DNA from: Gordionus sp. m RMFG-2023
Lineage: Eukaryota; Nematomorpha; Gordioida; Chordodea; Parachordodidae
Length of the DNA stretch: 64,000 nt
Direction: 5' to 3'
Assembly: GCF_954871325.1 (NCBI RefSeq)
Contig: NC_088777.1
Span: 53,606,703-53,670,702 of the forward strand
Position 1 is the first letter of the stretch; every line of letters starts with the position of its first letter. The notes under the pieces were generated by a model, which was given only the letters and a program-made list of their open reading frames with translations, was not told the origin of the DNA and did no database searches. This document shows positions 43,201-54,894 of this stretch, piece by piece. A program made the position numbers and the translations under genes.

Positions 43201-46200
43201 ATTGGCCCGTTTAGCCCCCACCAAAATTTGAAATATATTTGCCGCCAAAAAGAACGGAACGAGCTTATATTTATTTAAAAAAAATTATTTCTTTATCTCA
43301 TAAAATATTGTATATTTTATGAGTTTATGGTTAAAAATATATTTAAAAATACGTCAAAATTCAAATATTTTAAAAAAAATTGGCTTTAGAAGGGGCTAAA
43401 AAATTTTTCATTGGATGAATAGGCTGGTGGGTAAATTTGAAAAAAAAACAAAGAGCGGACCTGCGAGTGGGCTTTCGGTTTAATAAGCCCATTGCAGACC
43501 TATTTCTTTTATAACCCATTTAATAATGAAAATTCATAGAATCTAGTTTTAAAAAAATCCTGAGAAATGAATTCCTATTAGAGATCAGCGCAGCTGAACA
43601 CTGTCCGAACCGGCCCGTTTAAGATTCTGAAGGCGTACAAAAAATTTTCGCGATTCCGGGCAAAACCGGGTTGTGTAAAAATATTTTGCCCAAGTTTTTC
43701 GACCCGAACCGCAAATTATTTAGCCTTTGATTAATTTCATATTTCTCGAAGAATATGGGAGAACCATTCCATGTCAAATCGATCAAAAAATGGCATATTT
43801 TCGGCCGATTCCTTCGTAAAAATTGTTAATAATTTTATGGAATTTGTTTAGATAAGTATAAAAAAAAAAAAATTAGAAAGCCGTTTATTTTAGCTCGCTA
43901 GCTTATCTGGTTCCAGAGATACAGGGCTTCAAAGGTGCGAAAAATCGGTAAAATCTTTTAAAAGGCTAATATCTCAAAAACTGTTTATAATAAATAAAAA
44001 AAATAAGGCGCCAATTTGAGTCTTTAACTTCCGGTTTATCTATATTGCTTTACCCGCGTTTTTATGCAACATAGGGAGTTGGTTTACAAAAATTATATTT
44101 CAGACACTTTTTATAATATATACGATGCCACAAACCTGTTGACGCAATCGGCTCATTCCAAATAAGCATATTTTACCAAAAAAAATTGAAGAGTTTTTTA
44201 TTTGCGTGCAATAGATGACGCTAAATGAAAATACAAGTTATGGTTTTAAAGTTTTTGTTGCTTAAATTACCAATAATCAATCCCCTTTTTCAAAATTGTT
44301 AAAAAAATTGCTGTAATTATCTTAGGGTCGGCACTAAAAAAATAATAAGAAAAGCCGTTTATTTTAGCTCCCTAAGCACACCTCGCTCCCAAGATGCAGA
44401 GACTCGAAGGAGATAAAAATGAAAAATGTCGCACCCGTAAGATTTTAAAATGTTCGTAATTCCAAAAACTTTTTGAGGCATGAAATTCTATTAAAAATGA
44501 ATTTTGAATGAAGAACAATATATAATCGTTTTTAGCAGATTTTGCTGAAAGTTATATGCCTTTGTAGTTCCAATCCAAGATGGAGTTACAAAGTTATGCC
44601 ATTGCGGTTCCAAAGATGGAGTTACAAGGATTATATTGGAATAAAGTGCAAGTTATTGGAGTCCTTACTACTGATAGCTAATCCATACAGTTACCACGTG
44701 ATTATTAACAAGATACCTTTAAAAAATGTAAATATTTAAGTTAAGTATATATATCGGAATCTCTTATTCGTAGAACAATCGCCATTCATTAATGCCTAAA
44801 ATATTTAGTCCGCTACTCAACAGATGAATTTAAAGCCAACCAATAAAAATGTTTCTACTTTTCAGATGGAGCAGCATCCCAAATAGCCATTTACGAAAAT
44901 GATTTCCTAATAAAAAGCTGAGTGGCATTTCTGGACCCCAATTCCCATAGATAGGAACCTGTTGGAGTTCTGATGAGGTAACGTAGTAACCAAGGGTTTA
45001 GTTTACAAAAAACAAACCTGTTTCAAAACAAATAACTTGCCATAAAAGAGTTTACTTTACCTATACTAAAGGAAAAATATTGAAAGGAGCATAAGATGAT
45101 CTCTAATTTATTAATATATTAATTATTTTTATTTAAGGAATAGATGACAATCCAGTGGGTCAACATTAATTAAAACACAATATTAAGAATGTCTAAGGGG
45201 AATTTGGACACACAGCCCCTCAGCTTATTTACTATGTTTAATAGAAATTCGAAAATATTTTAATATAAAAAAAAATCAAAATATCCTGTTATATATTGGT
45301 AAAATAGTAAAAACAACATTTTTTAACAATGATGTTAGTTTCTTATAAGCTGAAAATATAATATTCAATTTTTGGCAAAAATGCAAGGTTATAAAAATTC
45401 CTTTATTGCTTAAAAAAACAGAAGGAATATAGGTAAACCGGAAGTTAAAGACCCAAATTGGCGCCTATTTTTTTAAATATTATTATTATAGACAACAATT
45501 TGATATATTATTAGATTAATTTTTACTTATAAATAGTCTTTGAGATATAAGCATTTTAAAGACTTTTACAGATTAGAAATTCACTAATTTTTCGTGCCTA
45601 AGAAGATCTGTATCTCGGGAATTAAATGTGCTAGCGAGCTAAAATAAACGGATTTCTCATTTTCTTTTATACCTATCTAAATAATTCCAAAAAATTTTAA
45701 CAATCGGCCGAATGGTGAACGATTTGACATGGAATGGCCCCATAAGGTTATACTAAAATAAAAATTTGACCCATTTAGAATTTAAAAAAAAACCTTTGTT
45801 TCGTTTGTTCTAAGGTCTTTTGGGGTTTGGTACCAGGAGCTGCCGAAGACCGTCTTTCTCCGGGTCTTAATGAAGGAGCCAGGAATGATTCCCCCATGGC
45901 CAGTGAGGAGGTTCCTGATATGGAAGTAGTACCGGTTAACGTGGGTTTTCTAAACATCTTCTTTTCGAGCTCGACGAGCGAAGGGCGCCGTTCCACGTTT
46001 ATGAGGGGAGGAAGAGGGGAAGGGGCAGTTTCCCCTTGTTGGTTCATAGTTGAGCTTTTACGGGAAAGTGGAGGAGTAGAGGGTTGCCCGATAGACTTTC
46101 TTAGCATGTGAGGACCTGGTAACTGTTTATTAGGGGTTGGAGATGGTTCCTTGATAGGAGACAGAGAATAGGCAGAGCTAGGAGAGCCTGGCGAAGTATC

Positions 46201-49200
46201 CGGTTGGGCGGAAAGTGTAGCGGTAGTTATGGTGGAAGTGGAAGTCACTATGGGTGTTTTTTGAGGAATTTGCAAGGATTTTCTAGTACTGTCTGTAGTA
46301 GAAGTAACCGTGGTGACCGATGTGGTAGTTAAAGCTTTGGTGGCTGTGGTAGCTGCCACGTGAAAAGTGGAACTCGTCGTTGCTATTGGTTGGGTCGTGG
46401 GAATATTTTGCGATGATTTTCTGTCAACTTGCTTGACCTCTACTGCGCTAGGGCGTTTCAGTGGGGCTGAGGCGGTAGAAGGAGTACCGATGCTTGAAAT
46501 GCTGGCAACATTTATAGAGCCCGTCTCTACGGGTTTAGTCGTGGCTATCAGTGTGGGTTTAACTTGTTTGGAAGAGTCAAGTGATGATTCCATGGTGAGC
46601 GTGGGAGAAGGAATTTCACGAGTTTCAACGAGAGTCGAAAAGGATACTCGGGGTTTCTTAATGATCCCTGCAGTGTCTAACGAAGCGCGACTATCTTTAT
46701 CCTTAGAAGATGGTTGACTAGTAGAAGGTATGGCCATCGGGGTAGGACTAACGGTGGTAGTTGTAATAGTGGGTGTTATCGATTCATTACCTTTAGTTTT
46801 GGATGGCACAATAGTCGGCTTTCCAACGACGCTACTCCTAGGCGTTTGATCACCCCCACTTTCTATTTTGGGCTTTTTAGTGGTATCCTCAGCGGGCTCG
46901 GGGGTTACCGAAGTCGTTAATTTGGTCCGCTTCAACATGTGAGGACCGGGAAGCTGGCGGTCAGCTTTTTTTAATACGGGCATATCGGATTCGTCGAATT
47001 CAGTGATTTCCGTATCCTTTATGATAGAATCTTTATGGGATGAAAGTTTACGATCCTTTGGTTCGTGTTCATATATCTCGGTAGTTTTCCTTGGGGAAGA
47101 AACATCTAGTTCATCTGTTTTACTAGGTTTCTACATTTCAAAAAAAAATAAAAAATAAAATAAATATTATATTTTAAAAACCGAACCCATAAAAGAAATT
47201 TTTTTTTATCTATTTCCTGTTTTTCCTTTATACATTATAATAACGAAAAAAAACAACTTTTGCTTCATATTATCATCTCACAATATGGGATCAATTAGTG
47301 AGTAAAATTGGCATTTCTTATTACTACTTAAAGGTCAAATTTTAAGATAGGTTTTTTCTTAAATTAATTATTATTATTAATATTATCAATTTTTTTAAAA
47401 AATAAATTAAGAATTGATAATTGGTATGTTAAGACCGCTTCAAGGTTATAAAAAAATAATGAATAGTATTATTTATAATAAATTAAAATCATATTAAAAA
47501 TGATATATATACAAAATTTTTTATATTTTTTAGAAGTTTTATATATAGCATTTTTTTAAAAAAGATGGTTTTAAAAATAGTAAAACTTAGATTAGCAATT
47601 TAAAAATATATTCGATAAATAAAATAAAGAATACATAATATTTATAATAAATATATAAGAAAAAAATTTAAAAAAAAAAAAAACTTTAGCAATATGTTGA
47701 TCAGCTGATTCGGATGGGATGGATCTTTTTTGCGGTGTTAGGTGACTTTTATCTTCTTTTTTTGTTAGAAAAAAAAATAAAAAATAATTTTTATAAATGA
47801 AGATGAAAATAATATTTATAAATGAAGATGAAAATGATAGGAAAAAAAGGTATAGTGTTGTTAAAGTAACTAGTTACATATTTTTTACAAAAATGTAACT
47901 GTAAAGCGTTACACGATATATCTACTAATTACTTGAATTAAATTTGAGGGATAATTGTTTACCTCTCACTTTTAAAATGTCCCCTCCCACGTTTAAAATG
48001 GTCAAAAAAAGTGTTGCAATTATAAAAGATAGCAAAGTTAAAACTGTGGCGTTTTTCGTGCGTATCTTTTAACGCTCAATTTTTTGACGTATGCACGAAC
48101 GGCCCTCTACGGCAAACGCTATTCCCAAAAAAATTTTAAGGTTTTTAAGATAAAGCTCATCATTGAATGGATTTATTTAACCCTGTTTCATTGACTGGGC
48201 ACGGACCGAAGGCCCGCAAAATAGGGGGTACCTTTCGACCTCAATAACTTTTAAGCAGTAAGCATATCATAATTAATCCTTTCTTCCTCTTTTTCCTTGT
48301 GTGTATGTGTGTGTAAAAAAAAATTATTTTTATTTTTATATTTGCGGCGCGTTAAAAATTAGGTTTTCCGCGAGGTATAAATTTTCTATTTTCAAAATTA
48401 TTAATTAAATATTTTTATTTTAAATTTTTCCTAATTAATATATACTCTTAAATTATTTTTGATATGTATGTATATAGCGTATTTTTAATTTACCATAATT
48501 TATTTTTATTATATTGATTTCCAGTATTTTTTGTTTGTTTGTTAGTTGTTTTTTTTTTTTCATTTTTCAATTGTATTTTAAATATCTTCATTTTATTTCT
48601 TTATTTTTTTTTAGCCAAATTTTATGAATGAATATATTGATTATTTCCATTCCATCTAAAGCATCTTCAATTGAATCCTCATCCGGTGATCTTAATTCGG
48701 AATCAATTAAACAAAAATCTTTAAATAAAAATTAAGGGAAAAGGGGGGGGGGGCTAATGAATCAAGTTTCGAGGAGAAATCCTTTTCCTAATCTCAATCT
48801 TTACGAAACATTCGGTTTAATAAGGATCATTAGATGCTGGTGCATCATACCCCAACCGACATCTATATCAAATTTATAAAACGTACCTTTATGCGGATAT
48901 TCTTTCATATGCAGTATAACTAATTTGTGAGTCTAAATATAAAAAAAAAAATTATTAAAAATCTCTTAGTTAGGCGAGGGGAGGGGGGGGGTAAACTCTT
49001 CTGGGGTTATTTGGACCGAAAAGATCGCCAATTAAATAAATAATAATTGGAGTTATTAGGCCTGAGTTCTATGTTAAATAGGTTTTCATTATAAATTTCA
49101 AAGCCGCGTGCAAAAAAAATGTTTCAACGTCCATTTTGAATTAATCTATTTCATATTTATAATGTGTTGCCCAACATATTAATTTGTGACGACAGGGTGA

Positions 49201-52200
49201 TCTTAGGAAATATGTTTAATTTTAAATTTAGAAAAATATACATATATTCCTGAAGTAATTCTCTTCTTAGAAATTCTGTAATTTTGAGAGCAAAATTTTG
49301 AGGATCTGAGATTTACCAAATATCGATAGAAAAATGTGTTTAATTTTGACGGAAAAACTTTTCTTTTGCTAAGGAGTCGTCAAAAACCCACCAAAAACTC
49401 CTAAAATAATTCTTAAGACTCTCTCTAGACTTAAAAAGCAGCCCGATTATTAAGATTCTAACCAAAATAACATACTTAAGCCTAAGGATTTTGCTTCAAA
49501 CTGGCAGAAATGCTTGGACATGCCAAATCTCGATACTCACATAATATCATTTTAGCTAAAATCATAAATCCGGCTTTTCTGAAAAAATCGACATAAAGAT
49601 CGAACTTTCTAGTAACGCCACTCTAAACTTCCTTAAACAAATGGGCGCTTAATTTTTCCCGGTTACTCTCTTAGAGGTTTAAACTGAGGGGGTAACATTT
49701 ATGTTCCCTCCTATACTCCTTGTACGCAGTATACTCTCATTTTAAAAAATTGAACGCGCGGTTCTTTTTAACCATAAGCGAGCGTGCGGGCGGGAGGGTT
49801 AAACCCGCCTATCGCAGACTTCTAGTACTCTCCCCACTCGAGGTTTGGTCATAATGGCGCGACTTGCAGCTCCTTACCCCCCCCCCTCTCCTCACTGGTG
49901 TTAGAGAACAATGATTGAAATTCTGTTTTCTATCTTCTTATAATATTTATTAAATTTGTCATATTATTAATTATTTTTTTTTTAAAAAATATAATTATTA
50001 ATTAAAACTTAATTTTAAAAATCAACATTTATAAAGAGGAGAATAATAGAGAGAGAGTTTCTCGTTCAAGGCTTTTTTTCCAATAAATTTCAACATTCTT
50101 TATTATAATAAAATAAATAAATATCGAAAATATTTATCACAATTTTTTTCTATTTTTTTGCAGTGATTTTTCATAAACTTTTCTTTTTTTAAAAACATTT
50201 TTTTTTGATTGAAGTAAATTTTTTTCTATTTTTTGCAGTGATTTTTCATAAACTTTTCTTTTTTTAAAAACATTTTTTTTTGATTGAAGTAAATTTTTTT
50301 TCTATTTTTCAAGCCTGCTAAAATCTTAAAATCCAAGAGATTTAATTGTTATAATTTTAAACAGAGGCGAAAAATTATTTCAAACTTTTTTGTAATATTT
50401 TAAAATCATTTTTTTTTGTGTGTGTTTTTATATTTTTTTAAAAAAAAAATTTTAAGTTATAATAATTATGAATAATAGTGATTTCTTTTCTTGCGAATTT
50501 AAAATTTTTTTTTGTCCTCTTCCTTAACCCTGACTGTGACATTTTGTGATTTAATTAATTGGTCACGTGATTGATTGATTTATGGAATTCTAATTGGTTC
50601 CAGCCACCTTTTTTTTAAAAAAAAATATATAATAGAAAAACTGCAACGGGGGGGGGGCCTCTTCCCACAACCCGCCTGGTCGAAATTTTTTAACGTTTTT
50701 ATAGGTCCGCCCAAACAGGAAAGAGCAGGGGTGGGAGGCAGAAGACAACGGTTAACTGGGGTCACCATTATTATATCTATTTCATAGCGCGCATAAAATT
50801 GAACGTTTCAAGGCTGCGTTTCAAAACGCAAATTTAAAAAAAAACGTATAAAAACGCAGCTATGTTTTAAATAACAGTTCTAAATTTAAAGCAAAATAGC
50901 ATTAAAAAAGAATGCTGTCCAATTTTAATACGAACGCATTCAAAATGTATTATTTGCGTTTTGAAGAAAAAAAACGCTAAAATTAAGAGTTCCTCCTTCT
51001 ATTTTATAAAAAAAAATATATTTAAGATTAAAGTAAAATTGAGAAAGGTAGGGGGGTTGGGGTAAAATGACCACAAAATTTATTTTGGCCCTGGTTCGAA
51101 TACGAACGCATTTAAAATGTATTATTTGCGTTTTGAAAAAAACGCTAAAATTAAGAGTTCCTCCTCTATTTTATAAAAAAAAAAATATTTAAGATTAAAG
51201 CAAAATTGATAAAAGTAGGGGGGGTCGGGGTAAAATGACCACAAAATTTATTTTGGCCCTGGTTCGAATACGAGCATTTAAAATGTATTATTTGCGTTTT
51301 GAAAAAAAACGCTAAAATTAAGAGTTCTAAGATTAAAGTAAAATTGAGGAAGGTAGGGGGGGGGTCGGGGTAAAATGGCCACAAAATTTATTTTGGCCCT
51401 GGTTCGAATACGAACGCATTTAAAATGTATTATTTGCGTTTTGAAAAAAACGCTAAAATTAAGAGTTCCTCCTCTATTTTATAAAAAAAAAATATTTAAG
51501 ATTAAAGCAAAATTGAGAAAAGTAGGGGGGTCGGGGTAAGAATGACCACAAAATTCTTTTGTCCCCGGTTCGCCATAAATCTTGGCAAGGTTTTTTGTGC
51601 TTTTGTTTTTTGTCACTTTACCCGGTATAAATTTATCGAAGTAAGGTATAGAAGATCAGCATAGCATAGCCATGGGTTCGCCAGAAACACCAATTCCCTA
51701 AAAAATATTAAATAAAATTAAAGGGAAGGGAGGGGGGGGGGGGGTAGAAAATGAAAATGTTAACCGCCCTCACCCCCCCCCTACCCAGACTTTTTTGGTT
51801 TGCTTAAAAAACAAATTACGTTAAAAATAAAAAAAATATTAAAATAATTTTTAAATTTTTAACTTATTTAATAATTTATAAAAATATTATCATTTAATGA
51901 TTTTCGATTTAAAATTTTAATTTAATTTTATTATTTTTTTTTTAAAAAAATAAATAAAATAAAATAAAATAAAAATTATTTTTGACTTTACATCTGTCCC
52001 CCTCTTTCCCTTGTGGAAGGAAAGTTATATTTTAAAAAAAAAAATAAATAAATTGTTCGAATAATAAATTTTATAAATAAATGATCTAGTTTGTAGCCTT
52101 CTGAATCTAAAAATGGTTAATGTTGTTTGTGGCTTGTGGCTTGTCGATTGTCGAGTTTATATTTTTTTTTAAAAAAAAGAAAAGAAAAGGAAAGAAAAGC

Positions 52201-54827
52201 AAAAAGAACAAAATATTTAAAGGTCAATTCAATCTATTTGTTAAATAAAATATCTTTTTATAAAAAAATAAAATCAAAATATAATAATTTATTATAAAAC
52301 AAAAAAAAAACTAATAGGATTGACTTTAAGATAAAATCAAAAAGCAATTACTTCCCTTTTTTTTTAGAGATATTAGCGCGGTAAGGAATAGGGAGGGGTA
52401 GAGGAGTACAAAAAAACCCCCCAAAACAGTATGGCCACGTGACTTAGCTCGAATTGATTGGCACGGCCCGGCCCGTATTTTTTTTTAAAAAAAATCTTAT
52501 ATTTATTTTTGATTTTTATAGCTAATAATGGGCGATTCAAAAACATTCGGTTTTAAAATATAAGCGGCCAGGGTATTTCATAAAACCGAATTTTAGGCTA
52601 GGCCCGACCCGGGTTTAATGACCCGGCCCGTTAACCGACCCGGGTATAATGAGCCGGCCCGTTACCCGAACCGGGCCTGCAGATCTTTTGCTTTAAAACT
52701 GCCATAAAATTTACAATAAAAAAAACGATCATCTTCATATGGTCATTCGTGACCCTAGACAGACTCGTGGCATCTAATGTTCCGATCCCCGCTTAAAAAT
52801 GGCTAATACGTTCCCCGGCAGAACCTGCCCCAGGCCTTGGCATTTAATTAAAATGGATAAAATTGAGAAAACTTATCGCATTTCGAATTGATATTTTAGT
52901 CCGAGTGACTCTTATAAAATAGACATGTTTAAAATTTAAATTTGGAATTTAAAACTTTTACATGAGCATAATATTCCAACGAAAAAAATTTCGGAACCAA
53001 AAATACATTTTATGGTTTAAATTTCAAAATATCAAAGTTTATTAGCTATAAAATTATTTAAGAAAAAAAAAAGATTACCTGCCTTATAGGGGGAGATAAG
53101 ACTATCATCTCCAGCCTTTCACAATTAATTTAAAAATTTATTTTTCCAGTTATAAAATTTCATTTTATAATAATTAATTAATTTAATTATCTAAAATTTT
53201 AAGAATTTTTATATAATGAAGATTATAAATTAATAATTTACTTATTAACGCCATCTTGCGGATAAAATATTATCAAATTATATATATTTTTTTTATTTAT
53301 TATTATTTCTGATGATAATCACATCACAAAAATTGATATAAAAATATTAATCAATCATAATTTAACATTACCCAAATTTTAATTTCTCTTATATTTATTA
53401 TGGAAAAGTGTAATCTATTTTTTATTTGTTTTTTTATAAAAGTTAATTTGTCATAAATAAATTCACTAAAATCATGTAACACAGGTGAAAAAAAATGATA
53501 AATGAATAATATAATTTACCATTTAATTCCAAAACGAAACAATTTTCATTTAAATCAACGATATGCCGGTCCGGCGCTAAACCCGACCCTAAGCCGGTTC
53601 GGTCCGCTAAATTTACCCGCGCTCAATATTTTAAATGGCCCAATTATTAGATATAAAAAAATAATAATTAAAATATTATGACAATTATAAATTTTACTTT
53701 TGACGCGACAAAAAGATTTAAATCTATATGGAAAAGCAAAAAAAAAAATGGAGGTTATTATAACACGTGATTAAATAAGATAATATGATAGGACCGTTAA
53801 ATATGAAGCGAAAATTGCGTCCACTTTAGCGGGTGGGAAGAAATTTATAATCATAATTTTCGGAAATTTAAAACCTTCGCGAATATTAAAATGAAATTAT
53901 TCGATAGGTCAAATATTAATATTCGAATCCGATTCGAATATCGGATATCCGTTGGATGCACTAAATGCGATTCACTGACTTGAAGTTCCGGTTTATTTAA
54001 TTTTTAATTTTTCCCACACGGAAGGTGAACTCTTAAAAATGTAACTGGATACTTATTTTTTTTCGCATCGATGCAATTTGTAACTTTTTTTTTTTTATAA
54101 ATCGAAAAAATTTGAGTCAATTAATTTTAATTTATTATAAGTTGTGTTAAAAATAAAATTTTAGTATAATGAATTTTAAATTATATTGTTATTAAAATTT
54201 TATTGTATGTTTTAACTAAAATTAATTGATAAAATATAATTCTGTTACCTAAAAAAAAATACGTAATCATAGTTATATATCAGAAACCGGCAGGCCCGCT
54301 TCTAATCCCGGCCCGGGTTTTTAAAAAAAAACCCGGTCCGGGCCGTATATTTCACAACCAAATATTTGAAATCGCCATTTTTAGCTATGAAAATCAAAAA
54401 ATCCGAGCTGAGCCGGGTCTGGCCTTGCCAATGGTGCCCCTGAAGATCTCTGGTACATAGGTCATAACATAAATTTAGGAATTCGTTTAAAACAGGGGAG
54501 ATAAAATTCGGGGTTTCCTAAAGGAAATATTTGTTATAGAATTTCTAATTTATCTAGACATTTACAGTTTATAGTCAATCAAATCTTATATTAACCCTGT
54601 TCTTAATCTCTGGCCCCTAGAGTTTGGCTTAAGATAAAAAAAATTTGTCCCGTGAGAGGGGGGCCGTCTTCTATAACCTTCTTAGCATCGATCGGTATGT
54701 GATTAACTGATCAAGAAAATAATAATCGAGAAATTTTGTGTTTTAATACCAAAATCTTGATAATTCATTTTAATTATATACTGTGTTCCACCTGATGATC
54801 TGATTATTCCATCACCCACACTTAATT

Positions 54828-54894
<67 letters not shown>

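Noticed and set aside
45827-46920. Plus-strand ORFs opposite the Ser/Thr/Pro-rich exon
   Set aside because: They are antisense shadows of a long, well-phased exon with strong splice joins on the minus strand.
50927-51571. CRISPR-like array
   Set aside because: Units of 140-172 bp repeat as a whole and there is no short repeat with unique spacers. This is an animal genome.
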